Numbered from the stretch's first letter, positions 12,581 through 26,205 are shown. The stretch is DNA of 64,000 bases from Limnoperna fortunei (GCA_944474755.1 OX104124.1:44407342-44471341); one strand, 5' to 3'. Notes: generated by a model from the letters alone, not told the origin. A program made the numbers and translations.

Positions 12581-12681
12581 TCAGTTCCAGAAAAGGTCCA
12601 TACTGCATCCACAGTTGCCATGCAGACACATTAGTTGATCGATACATTCATAAGATGAAGATAACGTTGCAAAATCTTTCT
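12581..12681 (-). CDS. Terminal exon of an EB/EGF-like cysteine-rich protein
   Basis: The acceptor gtatttcag at 12684-12682 is followed, in phase, by KDFATLSSS, YECIDQLMCLHGNCGCSMDL, FWN and TGA (12583-12581). The C-x5-C-x4-C-x-C-x4-FW pattern repeats that of the neighbouring exons, supporting a tandem paralogous family. No start codon or signal peptide was found for this transcript. Confidence 0.4.
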
Positions 12682-15600
12682 CTGAAATACAATGTATTAA
12701 AAAATCTTTGATTACTAGCAAAATGGTATAAACAAACATGATTCATTATTCCATTTGCAGTTAGATATAAAATTTTTAAGACGTGCTTTGTAAATAACTC
12801 TCAAAAAGTCCTCGCATTCGAAACATTTATAAAGCACATTTTGTCGAATATTAATTAACACTATATATGTGTTACTCTTGGTATTTGTTATTTACTACGT
12901 ACGTCCTCAAGATTTATCGTTTTCTCAGATTTATTACTAATGATGTCATACAATTGAAAAATAGACGGTGATTTTGAAGGTACTCAAAATATATGGCATA
13001 TCCGTTATAAACGATTGAAATCCACAGCATGTTTGCATTGCTTATAATCTAACAACCAAGAAAAAATATATAAGTGGGTATAACGAACGCGTTCAACTAC
13101 ACGTAACAAAATATTCACTCAAAATATACATGTATTCAAACTTGTGAGATTTTCAGAGAAATGAACAAAAATATCCGCAGTTCTTGTAGAATCAGGTGTG
13201 AATGTTTTGTGCAATCTTATTACGTGAAATTCAATGTCTAAAAATAAAACTGTCAAAAACTTAATGTTTAAAAAACTATAACTGATACATTTTTACTGGA
13301 CACTAAGGAAACATTCAATGTTCTATTAAATTGCAATCAGACCGGACAAAAAGTGAAACAAGTACATGCATTTGTTACGACCAGTACTAATATTTCTAAA
13401 CATGTATTTTCTTTGCTTCCTTTATAATAATTTTAAAGAAACGTTTCACACATATTTTAATTTCTTTTAAATGATCAATAGCTGAGCAACGATGTCTATT
13501 TCGTATAAACTAACTTGGTATCTTAGAGCGTGACTGCTATACAACTTCACAATGACCTACATGTATTCTTCCACGACGTTAAATAGTGTAATTTACAAAT
13601 ATTATCTGATTGCGTAGTTGATAGTGTTCCTGTCTTTTCTTTTTTAAATATTGAATTAAATATAGGTATTGTTTTAAGTAGGTTATATTATTGGAAATGG
13701 ACGACTTTAGATCGGTTTACGCTCTACAATTAAGGAATTTATTTGTTCAAAACAAATTTGGATCATAAATATGATTATGTGAATCTTTTAAATCCATTTA
13801 AAGATTTGTTTTTCAGAAATTTATCTTTTAGAAATGACTTGTATATGCCAAAAACAGAGATTGATTCTTGAAAATTAAAACAAAACATACGTCGAACTAC
13901 TGCATGGATTGGTTGTATTGAAACTACAGAGTCTGCATTGATGCTAGCTGGAGAAATTGCATTGAAAAAGCCAAAAATACTTCAAGTTCAAACAGAGCAT
14001 CTACATCGTAAGTAGTATTACTTATATGAGATCTCTATTCATTACAGACTTGCAGTCGGCTGAAACGCAATCAGGGTGGAAATTTTGATGTCAAATATGG
14101 CTACAGTACTTGAGATTGAAAACGCAACAATTTTGGCAATCCGTCAGCGATTAAGCAGCGTTCCAAAATCCGTAACCAATCAGTTATCACCAGTCAGATC
14201 TTTCCCAATCGTCCATCCGTCAGTTGACAGATTTGGAACGTTTTGACGGATCTGACGGATTGACTTGAAATGATCGCTCCAATCCTTCTATTCGACTTTC
14301 GGTCAGTGAAATTGATATTTCGAAATGTGAAAATTCGTTTCAGTCGCAAATATTAGAAGTATAAAAATGTCAACTGTTATGTCCTCAATTATGGCTCGTT
14401 TTACTTAAAAATAAGGCTAAAACTGGTCTAAATTATTAATGATATAAATGGAAATTCACCGAATCTATTACTAATGCAACTGTGACGGAATATAAACATC
14501 ACATAGTTTCATTTTATTAACAAAATAATTAAATTAAAAAAAAATTAAAAAAACACACACACAATGTTTTAAAAAATATTTGGCCTCGCGTGGAACGACG
14601 TACGTCTCGTCCGGTGGTTTCATTTGTTTTCGTGGGTATAAAATTTCGAAGTTGGAGGAAAAAAGACATTTCGTGGGATTCTTAAATTCGTTCTTCGCGG
14701 AATCAAAACAAAATGAGGGAATTGCTTACAAAGTTTTGGTATTCACATACAGTGTTAGTCTATACATTTTCTACATTTTCTAATATGTCCTTTTCAAGAT
14801 ATAATTGGTCTCGGGAGGTGACAAAAGTAATGCTGATCACGGGATTTCATAGAAATTTACGGTATTTTTATTGGAAAGCGACAACATTAAAACGTAATGG
14901 GACGGCTTAAGAAAGACGATGGAAAACAAAATCTTTTTTTTGTTGTGTCGTGGTGTAAAGCCCACACTACACATACATTTATGAAAGAGGTTGCGTTTTA
15001 TGTCGTTTGTAAACACAAATCACAAAGAAGGTGCGTTCAGTGTACATCTAACTACCTATCTTGAAAACGGTGCATTGACTGTTTTGTTTTCAAAGAAACA
15101 TAAAGTAATAAAGATTAAACAGATTTTCTTTTGTAGCAGTAAACATAATTAACATAATTAATAAACATTTCATTTTACTAAAACCAATCTAAGTTAACAG
15201 TTCATTGTAAATTCGTCGTACATTCTCTGGGGCAAAGATCATGTTTGTTTGTTTGACAACAAACTTAATGATATAATTATTCTGTAGCGGTGTTTAAAGA
15301 TGGAAATCAGTATACAAGATGTTAAAAATAGATTGCTTTATTGATCGTTATATCAATTAAGAAAGTTACCTTAATATGTCTGTATACATCAACACTTTAC
15401 AACGAAAAGGCACAGGAAGTACGTTCATTACTGATGAGATAACGCAATTAAAAATAACAACGATGCTTTTAATCAATTCCATTTCTATTTAGTATCATAT
15501 AGTAAACACAATAGAGTTGTTACAAAATACAAAATTGTCATATCAATAAAACGATGCATCTTGATTATCAGTCGTCATTATCCATGTAAACAACCGTCCC

Positions 15601-15980
15601 GTAGCAGTTTCTCATGCTTAAGACCTTAAAATATGTAAGGAAAGTAAGTTTGTAGGTAAGTGTTAACTTAAATATATAACAATATCATCTATTATTTTCT
15701 TCAACGAAAGCAAAAAAAGATTTAAATTTAAAAAAATCATCAGTCCCAGTTCATCAAACAGTATTTTGTAATTTTATCGCCGTATTAAGTTTACTCTCTA
15801 GTTAGACACACACACAAAATAAATTTAATCAACTTCATTATCAAAGCTATGAAAGTGTCCGTGTAAATTTCAAATTGTCAAAACACTAAGGTTCTTCCTA
15901 CCCCAGGTATAGGTTGATCTTAGCCATAATTTGGTTTCCAGTTCGGTATATTTTGGTTATACTGTTCTATGTTCTACATA
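12682..15980. other. Non-coding AT-rich stretch
   Basis: A possible 57-nt exon (minus, near 13896-13952) is the only coding signal. Around 14158-14240 there is a short imperfect inverted repeat (cgttccaaaatccg against cagatttggaacg) inside a 'ccgtcag'-rich patch. The two open frames at 14580-14910 read a repeat-like 'ttcgtgggtataaaattt' sequence and are not called. Confidence 0.3.
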
Positions 15981-15984
15981 TTCA

Positions 15985-16115
15985 TATAGTTTTTCGCACT
16001 TTCATATTTTTATAGAGCGCCTCTGATGAGTCTTAATAGACAAAACGCGCGTCGGGCGTAGAAAATCTATTGCCTGGAACTTTGTTGTATTTTTGATTTT
16101 TATAAAAAAAAAATT
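15985..16115 (+). repeat. Mussel-type dispersed repeat containing acgcgcgtcgggcgta
   Basis: The string gcgcctctgatgagtctta followed by acaaaacgcgcgtcgggcg resembles a very common mytilid repeat phrase (from memory). It supports the taxonomic guess; its mechanism of spread is unknown. Confidence 0.4.
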
Positions 16116-16609
16116 GTTTGAAACCTTAACAGGAAGTAATCTCGACCAAACAAATAAACGTATTTCTAATCATATTAGAACTATTGACATATTACAACTT
16201 ATATCACAAGCTTCCATTATTTAATTTCATGTTAATCTAATAATAAATCATTTTTATTTGTTTCTATTTAATTCAACAATTTTTAGTTTGGTTTGGAATG
16301 AACATAAAGTAGATATATATTAAAACCTATTTGTGTAAAACTAATAAATTGTAACAAATGAGTTGAATCTGTTTGAAACGTTTACATATTTTATACGCTG
16401 AAGGTCTAAGTTGTATTTGCAGAATTAGCTGCTACTTGTATAAATTTATTACAATCATTAATAAAGATTCAGATAATTTAGTCTATGCATATTTTAAATA
16501 CCTGAAATGCTAATATTGGAAACATTAGACATTTCCTTATATTTAAGTTCAGTGGTTAAGTGTTTAAACTTTGGGGTTTACTTCTGTTGTTTGTCTGCAT
16601 GTTGTAACT

Positions 16610-16834
16610 TCAGCAATTTATCTGGTATATCATGGCGTTAAGTTTTTAGTGGGGAAGAAATCTGGTGTACCTTGATAAAAACCCCGACCTTCGCTAAGAA
16701 AACTGGTAATCCTTGTCAATTAAGATTGGAGTTGAGCTCACCCTGACTGCAGTAAGACTCGAACCTGCAATCTCAGTGTTGACAGACTACGCTGTCAATA
16801 GTAGACGAAGAACCGTAACCATTTGGCCACCGAT
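16610..16834 (-). mobile_element. tRNA-headed SINE, diverged
   Basis: On the minus strand a tRNA-like head (ggtggccaaatggttacgg, box B ggttcgagtcttactgcag) is followed by the shared body caattaagatt/ggattaccagttttctta and the tail 'atgatataccagataaattgctga'. It matches the copies at 24411, 44694, 46896 and 60165. No target duplication was found and the 3' tail is lost. Confidence 0.7.
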
Positions 16835-18455
16835 CAGCGCAGGGACTTTAAATTTGTGCAAAATTTTCTACAGGTAAAACATGTCGTATATTATAAATGT
16901 AGCCATTGGTAATTAATGCATAGTTTTTTAGCTAATTAATTAAGTTCTTTTAGCATATAAATTGTATTAAATCGACACTACTATAAAATTGAATACCAAA
17001 ATCCATGGTTTTTGTTATTGGTTTCGAGTTACTCAGCCTCCGTTTATGTTTTGGGATTTCTTTGTAATGTCGTGTGTGTTTTTTCGAATATAGATTTTTA
17101 AATGCCTGGTAACTTTCGGTTTGTTGGTAGGCAGGTTTTCTAACTTGTTTTCTTGTTCACTTCAAGCGACAAATATCGGAAGACCAATTAATAAAAATGC
17201 ATTAGAGCTTTAATAACAAAAAAGTAACGAAAAGTTATGGAACATTAATCTAAATCCATCTAAAACTTGCAAAGAGAAAAACCTTAAAATCTATTATACC
17301 TTACACAGTTAAGATGTTGTAACTTCTGTATGCACAGACGTCATCAGCCAGATCCACATATCGTCGGTCATTTCGACTGCTTAACTGAATCGTCATCAGG
17401 TAGTGAGTCAGCAGTGATTGGTCAAATCACTGTACGTCTGTATATGGTTTCCAGCTCTTCTCCACACTACATAACAAGATGTCTTTTCTGCTCTTCTCTG
17501 TATTCCTGTTGTTCTGTCTTTCCATGTGATACTCAAAGTTACAATGTTTCGCTGTCATTTATAATTAAGTTGGGGAAAAACAAATATACTTAACAATGCA
17601 ATATCTTTACGATTATATATTTGCACACAAAGTGTTCAGTCAAAGAAGAGATAATTCTGCAAAGAAAACGTTCCATGTGCCGGAGTGAATTGCAAAAGTG
17701 TAATGTTTAACCGATCTATGTTACAAAAATATCTCTACAACATCCAGCAAAACAAAAGTTAGAACTCGAAAAAGTAATACTAAACAAACTAATAACACTA
17801 AAGCTTTCCACTTCTAAAGTGGAAATCTTAAATATATCGATGATGTACTTTAAACAAAAAAGAGAGTATTATTTGTCTTGGTTTGTTTTTTGATTCAAAA
17901 TACTTTAATAAAAATATGAACACTTGAAGAGTTTTAAACCAAACCAAATGTACAGGTGACTTCACCAAAAGTTACACCCACCCGACAGCCCTCCTTGCAT
18001 TTTGTGTACTGTTGTATTACGTACCTTTAATTACGGAAATCCAGTAGAAAGTTTTTGCCACGATAACCTGTCCGCATTGCATTATTTGCCACTGCCTTTT
18101 TTACAGGAATCTTATATTGCAAGTCAGCAATTTTTGTTTCTAATGGAATCTAATATTGTTTTCAAAACGTTTGTCTTCTCTCTTGATGTTAAATAGTATA
18201 GGAACAAACCGCAAGACTTTTCCCGCGCCAACCGTAAACGATTCTTCCCGAAAGGTTTCGAATGGACAACAATCGGCTAGTCATAAATCATATTTCTGTG
18301 TATAGCAAGCACAATATTTTACTGAGGAAAATCACACTAACAAAATGAAAAACCCGCCAGATTTAGAAACGCTGATTAATTGTGGAAAAATTGTTAATAT
18401 CGATTTGCGCTTTTGTATCTACATAAAGAACATATGCTTTCGACCAATTTAAAAA

Positions 18456-18761
18456 AGATTTACTTTTAGTATAGTCAGTTATATTGTATGTGGTTTTGAT
18501 TGAAGATATGCACAGTTTTCTAAGAATTTCCTGTTACCAAGTAAAGATATTCAATACAAAAATATAGAAAAACTTAACCTTTAAAATGCTGTTTTAATTA
18601 TTAATTCAAACAGATTTACTTTTAGTAAAGTCAGTTTTATCGCATGAGATTGTGATTGAAGATATGCACAGTTTTCTGAGAATTTTCCCTGTTACAAAGT
18701 AATGATATTCAATAAAAAAAGAAAGCACAACCTAGCCTTTAAAATGCTGTTTTAATTAAAG
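18456..18761. repeat. Tandem duplication, two ~150-bp copies
   Basis: Copy 1 (18456-18604) and copy 2 (18612-18761) both begin agatttacttttagta. Both contain gattgaagatatgcacagtt and end aatgctgttttaatta. The offset is 156 bp with scattered substitutions, so it is not very recent. Confidence 0.7.
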
Positions 18762-20989
18762 GTATAATGAAAGTATATAAACTAGGACTTACAACTAAGA
18801 ACAATTTGATTGTATACATTACCTGTTTGTTATTGTTAAGTTATTTGATGTATTAAACTTAGGAAATTTGAATGTGACATTCTTAAAAAATAATAATAAA
18901 ATCATATACCATGAATTAATCCATTTAAAGCAAATACAAATTCAGATTTCAACTTTCCTGATTCACCTCGACAAAAAATAAAACATGAAGCTCACAAAGT
19001 ACAACTTTGTAAATGACACAGAAGACATGTGTAATACATGACTATTAATAATATGACAGTAGTATAGATAAGTAATTGCAATACATTTGAGATTTATTTT
19101 ATACGAAGTGATATTTTTATAATATTTTGTATTACAACTTGACAACAAGTATTTAAGTTTTGTAGAAATGGCCGAAACATATAATACTATGGTACATTCA
19201 AATGAAATGTAAGATAACTAAACGATATCCATATTACAGTGTCAAAATACAGAATGAAACAAAGTACGCACGACATAATGCTTCTAAAAGAGTCAAATCC
19301 AACAGAAATAGAAAAATATATAGCTAACAATGTCTGATCGGATTTAGGATTTTTTCGATCAACTAAGTCCGAGAACTGCGAGGACGGTCCAGGTACGAGG
19401 TTGACATTATTCAAATGATAAAATCGCGAGTGTTTCTAATTTTTAAAATCCTTATGACAGTTAAAATGTAAGAAGTCATTGAACTGAAGAGTTATTCAGT
19501 GAAAAGACATCATCTATATAACACAGTAAATTAAAAGTCGGAGAAAACGACTTTTGTATTTGATGGACCTAGTACAAAAACAAGTTAACGAATGGCACAA
19601 TTTGAACCAATTGAAATGCCGATAGTCAGTTGAAAAATCAAACATACAAACATAACATATATGGTCGACTAAAAAATCTAACATTACACATTTTTTCTTT
19701 AGTAATTTTTTTTTAATTTTGTATCAGTGATGACTAAACAAATTTGTTATGGCTTATAAAAAGGGGCATGTATCGTCGCTTTCAATTTTCCCTAAAGTAA
19801 CCACTGACAAGATCTTTAAGTTTTGATTTAATCTTCATATATGAGGGATGATTGTATACACCGAGGGAATCTCAAAACAAATATATTGAATCTATTTAAA
19901 AAACTTAATATTAATTCTTCATTACACTAAGGTCAAACTCTTTTCTCTTATTTCTTGTCTCTACAAAAGGGGTTAATAGAGATCCCCTGTCATCAAATAT
20001 GCTTCCACGGATAACCTTTCCTTTTTCGTTTAAATATATTGAGTGCTTTCCTTTTTATTCATGCTATATATTATCCTTCGTTTAGATGGTACTCTTCCCA
20101 TATTTAGTATCGTTCTGGATACTTCACAATATAAATTCATAGACACAACTGGTTATTTAGACTACTCATAAAATCAACCGTCATCTTATGTGTATCACCA
20201 AAACAATATACATGAACATGTAGTTATTAATCAATCCCATCATCGTATATCAAGGGATACCATTTCATTATTACAAAGAAATCTATAAATACTTTTAACA
20301 AAAGAATAACTTGAGTTGGTTAATTTATATATACAGTTAGATGCTTTTTCCTCCTTTCAATTAAATTAAATACCTTAAATATATTAGGTGTTACAAGTCC
20401 TTTGTATATGAAAGATATAAAAAAAACATGCATAAAACGGGTGGTATATTGACAAAGCTGTTGAATGAATGGTATTTAAATTTGAATAGACCAAAACACT
20501 GTGTAGTTACATGTATTTGAAAGTTAACGTTTATACTTAACAACATACAATTTTCAGATTGAGGATAAAATTTGAGGCAACAATAAAAATTACAAATGTA
20601 TAAAAGTTTGAAACTTTACTGTTATTTAAAACTTCAACAAAAAGTTATACATACAAAATATCTTACAATGCTTACACTTTGATAATTTAAAAATTTGTAC
20701 AAAACAATACATGTATTGTGAATAATATTACTTGAAATTATAAGATTAATCATGTGCAAAATTAAACAGATAAGGTCTAATAAATTGTTTAGATAAAGTT
20801 ACCAAGAAGGCACTGCATATTATGAGTAAGTATGATCTTCTGATAATTGCATATGATTAATTATCTTATTTGTGCACGGATAACTAAGAGACAGCCCTTT
20901 TTAATAGTTACAGTACACTGCACGAAAAATCGTCTTTTGTTCACATTTTGTCAAGCCCAAAATAGTATCAAAAGTTGACCTATATCCAA

Positions 20990-21365
20990 AGTCCATATTT
21001 TGTTAAATTTTGTGGTAGAAAAGGCAACCTTTGACCTTTTGTATTTTAGAAATGTGAACGACAGACAATATTTGATCTTTCATTAAAATTAAAAGATGAA
21101 TGACAGGTCATCTTTGACATTTCGTTTATATATTTACTGGGACATTTTGTGTACAATGACAGGTGGACAACAGGTCGTCTGCGACATTTTTTCCTAATAA
21201 AAGAGGAACGATATTTTATCTCAGAAATTTTGTTGATACTGGCAGGTGGATGAAAGGTCACCAATGACATTTCAACAAGTCCACCACAAATCATCTTCAA
21301 CGACATGTTACATGGACGTTTTGTTTATAATGAAGTTGGATGAATAGTCATCTGTGACATTTGAT
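20990..21365. repeat. Degenerate ~60-bp repeats with 'aggtca..gacattt' phrases
   Basis: About six loosely spaced units pair an acaggtcat-like step with a tgtgacattt-like step (for example 21105, 21165, 21243, 21343). The field resembles the 'acctttgac/gaccttttg' field at 30190-30700. The minus frame 21046-21306 simply reads through it. Confidence 0.35.
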
Positions 21366-22872
21366 CATATTAATTTAAAATGCGAGGAATTTGTGATATT
21401 GTCTGTTTTGACAGTTTAATTACATTTTGCAGCAATATGAAATAAATATTACAAAACTATGATATTTTTATCTTTCCTAGTAGTGGTACAGTCTTGAATC
21501 AATGTTGATCTCAATTCCAAAATCTTCAAACAATAGGTGTAATGTCAAACTAGTGAGAAATTCAGTGTCATACAATATTGAGTAATGTCATGAATTTCAG
21601 CAGTATACTTCTGAACTTAAAAACGCTCCTGTGATTTAAATGACACCTTTAAAATGGACCTTAAATATCTACCAACAGAATGATAAAAACCAACAGATAA
21701 TTTATGTTAACATTTATTAATAAGAAGCATTTGGAATAAGAACATTACACTATATATGTAAGTATTTAAAAAAATACAGCAAAAACATCACATCATACTA
21801 TTATACTATTTTAACAGTGTGTACAAAGATAGTTCAGAAGTTAGTTGTCACTATATATTTCTTCTTTTGCATTTCTTTCTTTCTTTTCCACATAAATTTT
21901 ATTTGTGTACACTTGACATTCATGAGAAAATACTTCCTTACAAATATACCACAATGCAGTATTATATTATATTTATAACAAATTTCAAGCAGCAAATATC
22001 TCTGCATACTAAAAATATACAGCGCTAGCACTATACTATTGTAACTTGACTTGATCTAAGAATCAGTAAAGAACTTAAATATTACCATTTATAAGAATAA
22101 ATCTAACATGTATATGAAAAAAGATAATGTAGGACTCGTTATTAATAAGGGGTTGATCACAAATTTGTCCAAGATTAGAAAGAAAATGGTAAGAAATTGA
22201 ACCTTTAACTACACGAAAACAATCAACAAATTCATACAAAACTTAACATCTAATACAAACTACGTATTGCTTGAATTCTAGCATTCCTCTTTAAAAGTTT
22301 TGATAAAGGGTATATGTGCAGAGTAATTCCTCTCATCTTTGGAATACACACTCAATTTACAAGACAGAAACTTGAAAAATGCCTGTAAAATTTTCAAAAG
22401 TAAGGTCACAGCAACATCAGTAATATATTAAATATACTGCCATAATGCCACAAAACCAGTATGATTGCTTCCCTATTTCTTACTCAAATTCTAATGTTTG
22501 TTAACGTTGTCTTCATTTAACATGTTTAAGTCATCCTAACCTGAATTTGCTAAAAACAGGCTTCAGTACCTTCTAAACTGTTATACAATTTTGATGGAAT
22601 ATTATTTGAAACAATTTTCTCATATAACCAAAATAAAATTTTGGTTTTTTGAAAACTAATGTCATTTTATTTTAACTATGCAACTACTTTTTTAGCATCA
22701 TACAAGTCAATAAATTAATGTCCCAAACTCTTACATTGCAATCTAATAAATGCTTGCAGACATGTCTGTCAGAGATGACTTTTTCATTTTATTTGTTGCA
22801 TTCTAAATACCATCTATGTATTTATATCTAACACAATGACTTGCTAAGATTTGCTTGGTGTATCTAAGAAAA

Positions 22873-23320
22873 GCGGCTTCACTGGTCTGTGCGCACCTTT
22901 TCTCCCAATGCAAGGAGTAGCGGCTTCACTGATTCGTGTGCACGCTTTCTCCCAATGCAAGGAGTAGTGGCTTCACTGGTTCGTGTGCACGCTTCAATTT
23001 TTCCAAAGCAAGGGATTAGAGCTTCACTGGTTCGTGTGCACGCTTTCTGCCAATGAAAGGAGTAGCGGCTTCACTTGTTTGTGTGCACGCTTTCTCCCAA
23101 TGAAAGGAGTAGCGGCTTCACTTGTTTGTGTGCACACTTTTTCCCAAAGCAAGGAGTAGCAGCTTCACTGGTTCGTGTGCACGCTTTCTCCCAATGCAAG
23201 GAGTAGCGGCTTCACTGGTTTGTGTGCATGCTTTCTCCCCAAGGGCAGCAGTTTCACTGATTTGTGTGCACACTCCAATTAAGGAAAAGAAGCTCCATGT
23301 TTAGTGTGCACGCTTTCTCC
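22873..23320. repeat. 47-bp minisatellite, about ten units
   Basis: The consensus unit is gcggcttcactggttcgtgt plus gcacgctttctcccaatgca plus aggagta (47 bp). Units 1, 2, 5, 6 and 7 are close to consensus; 3 has a small insertion; 4 and 8 to 10 are shortened and diverged. Because 47 is not a multiple of three, the open frame at 23122-23304 changes register and is judged fortuitous. Confidence 0.85.
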
Positions 23321-23634
23321 TAGATATCACAGCTCATTCACCAATAAATTAAGCATGTCATTGTAACTTCCTGTTTGCAGTAATATTTGTTTAATATTTA
23401 TATAATAATAATATTTTGACTATTATAAAAAATTTCAATTCAGTGACAACAAACTTTAAAAATTCAATCATTAATTTTCTTATTTTTCCTTTGCAAGATG
23501 AATATTTCACTTCTGTGGTATTTTACCATGTTTGAAAACAGTCTCTTTTTAAAGATATTGATTATTTTCACTTTGTTTTTACTAGGAATCACTGTTTCTT
23601 CTCTAAAAGTTTCTATATACTCTTGGTGACCAGT

Positions 23635-25284
23635 TCAAGTCCAAGTATGATTTGTTTTTCTGTACCTGAAATGAAATGCAAAATTGAAATAATCAAAGTA
23701 TTTTATAAATACAGCCAACAGAAAGATGATATTATAATGTGTTTAAGGTTGGTCAAGAAAATGATTTTTGTGACAAATATTTTGAAGTATACCATACAAG
23801 TAAAATTTGTATAAAAATTGACTAAAACCTAGTAAACAAGTTTGACATGTCAACATTGAAACAGCAAAATTTCCAAGTGACAGTGTCATTCCTGAGTTAG
23901 CGAAAGTCCACTGTACGGTCTGCCTAAATATGGTTAGGTCCGATATTTTTATACCATGTGATGGTCCCAATGACCGGCACAGAATCACTGCTGTCGTTTC
24001 ATTTCTCTAATTCATCAGATGTATTATAAGTTCTGCTACAGGTTGCCATTATTTATTCTGTTACTAGATTTTGGGAGATGAAAAAAAACCCACACAATTC
24101 AAAATTTTGATCTTTATACATGTATCTACCTGGTAATTTAGGGCAGAAACATTCTAATACAGGAAATAAACAAACATGTAAATTCAAGTAACATTTTACC
24201 TACCTTTGATTCTTTGCTTTTGTCCCATTTCCTCTTCTTGCTTTAACCATTTCTTTCCTCATCCTTTCAAACTCCTTTGTAAAATAAAATGTAACAATTA
24301 AAATAAGTACTTATGAAAGTAAACACTAAAACTAAACTAAGCAACATATCCTATGAACAGCTGTCTCTGGCATGAAAGCAGGATGCATGTACTCCTATTC
24401 AGGTATGAGAGGCCTCGGTGGCCGAGTGGTTAAGGTAGTTTGTTTACTATTGATCATGTGGTCTGTCAACACAGAGGTTGCTGGTTCGAGTCAAACTGCG
24501 GGAAGGGTGTACTCGACTTCAATCTTAATTGACAAGGATTGCCAGTTTTCCTACTGAAGGTTGGAGGTTTCTCCAGGTACTCCAGCTTCCTTCCCCAATA
24601 CAAATTGGGGGTCATAAAATAACTCCATATACATTTGTATTGGAAGACACTGAAAAGGTATCCATACTAAAAAACCACCAAACTACCACTTTTAATTTTA
24701 AAGAAGATTAGTACAAACATAAGTTTAGTATGTAACATATTGACTCTAAACACATAAGGAATTTGTGAAATACAGCGCATTCCACTCCCATACTTATAAC
24801 ATTGTAAAAAAAGGTTTTTTTTTTTTTAAATGCCAAATATAAATATTCACCAATTAAACTTGAATGTCTATGCCCACATTTTTCCCTACAACCTCTTAGT
24901 AATTCAGTATATGTTGTAACATCTTTTGATATTTTTATGGATTAATGTTGAATGTTAGACCATGGTTTGTCGCATGATAAAAATTCCCATTTAAATACAT
25001 AGGAGTAGGCTGAGCTTCAACCGTAGTACAATATTTAGTTGTTGTGAAATTTATGCAAATTATGTTACAAAACATAACGCAGCATTTATTAGTTTTATTA
25101 CAACATCCTTCCCCTCCCACCTCCCCTTTGCAAATCTCATCATATGAATGCTCCTGCATCAATAACTCAGTAGGAGTCAAACATGTTGTAAGACTCGTCA
25201 TGGCCAGAAGTTATTATTTTTAATAAGCTGATAATTGTGGCTTACCATTCCTTCAGGAATCTTCATGTAATTAGACATCTCCAT
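23635..25284 (-). CDS. Small basic protein of unknown function, three coding exons
   Basis: Predicted exons (minus): 25284-25246 (ATG; MEMSNYMKIPEGM), 24274-24204 (EFERMRKEMVKARRGNGTKA, KNQ) and 23665-23635 (end YRKTNHTWT, TGA). Donors are GTAAGC and GTAGGT; the last acceptor (ttcatttcag) is strong; phases fit. The product is 46 residues, very rich in Lys/Arg, with no signal peptide. An in-frame TGA lies four codons before the ATG. A 5'UTR exon could start after tttttttgtag near 25371. The middle exon's acceptor is AAAG. I do not recognise the family. Exon 3 could have another acceptor six bases in, which would drop two residues. A tRNA-headed SINE lies in intron 1. Confidence 0.4.
24411..24632 (+). 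mobile_element. tRNA-headed SINE
   Basis: The head ggcctcggtggccgagtggt has a class-II tRNA-like box A, and ggttcgagtcaaactgcggg is box B. The body follows (ttaattgacaaggattgcca; tttctccaggtactccagct). The 3' end is diverged and lacks the caaacaaac tail. The open frame at 24372-24557 crosses it and is not a gene. Confidence 0.8.
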
Positions 25285-26061
25285 AACTGAGCTTCAATGG
25301 TTCAGTTATACATGTACTTGATGATTGTGTACTTTCATATGGAAATCTGCTAAGGTTAGCAATATTTACCTACAAAAAAACACAATATACATGTATAAAA
25401 AATATTAAAAGAAATAATTACACGGTTTTTATTGGAGAACTAAATTCGTCGATAATGAGAAGCAGTCCGAATGAATGAAACATAAAATTATATCATAACA
25501 CTAGGCTGTATTGTATTTATGTGGTCATTAATTTTAATAAATTAATAAGCAGATGTTGGCCCATTTCTTTGATTACTTTATATTTTGTCCTATAAAGAGT
25601 ATAAATGTATATCAAGGAACAAGAATGTAAATTATCATGTATTTATAATAAAATGATGACCTTTTGGCAGATTTGTACCTTTGTATCACAATTTTGGTAC
25701 CTTATGGTGGTATCGAGTCAGTTCGTCCCAGACTTATGTTTCAACCAGATACATGTACCTGTTCACTCTGGGTTGTTTTCCCACAGTAAAATATATAATA
25801 CTTTACATATGACGATGTTTTTTAAGGCGATAAGTTTATGCAAATACTACAACATCATTGTATTTGGTGTTTCAGTAGATACATTATATTGTACCTAGTG
25901 GTTTAAATTGAAATTTTTTTAAATAACTTCAAAACTTGTAAAATGTGTTTATTACTTTATTTTTAATGTTATATCAGGGTGAAATGACTCACTTTCTGAG
26001 GCAAAACGATTGGACTCCCCTCCCACCCCCCCCCCAAATGGCTTAAAAGGGGTATTTAAGA

Positions 26062-26205
26062 AATAATTCACGTAGCCTGTGGTTTATCATTGTTTTACCA
26101 CGAGGTGACCACTTATGTCGTATTATTTAAAATAACGACATAAATGGTCATCCCGTGGTAATACAATGATAAATCACAGCCTCCGTTAATTATTTCTATT
26201 CTAAT
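26062..26205. repeat. Large imperfect inverted repeat (foldback element)
   Basis: The left arm (26062-26130) runs aaataattcacgtagcctgt, ggtttatcattgttttacca, cgaggtgacca and tatgtcgt. The right arm (26136-26204) is its imperfect reverse complement. A one-armed relative with the same flank (ctatttataagat...cgtc..atgcaatagctttccg, here 26329-26370) occurs at 53425-53590. It is probably a dispersed non-autonomous element. Confidence 0.65.

Larger units (their letters stand above)
16900..22860. other. Long AT-rich non-coding stretch
   Basis: No exon with both splice signals and coherent composition was found. The open frames at 17330, 18002, 18963, 19187 and 21819 are short and have no motifs. 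It includes a 156-bp local duplication (18456) and a degenerate repeat field (20990-21365). Part could be 3'UTR or intron of the small minus-strand gene at 23635-25284. Confidence 0.3.

Noticed and set aside
22873..23320. Regular repeats that might suggest a CRISPR array
   Set aside because: The 47-bp units are contiguous with no unique spacers, and the context is eukaryotic; it is a minisatellite.
24411..24495. tRNA-Leu/Ser-like sequence (also at 16834, 44953, 46896, 51523)
   Set aside because: Each is followed by the same SINE body and lacks a foldable 3' acceptor half; these are SINE heads, not tRNA genes.
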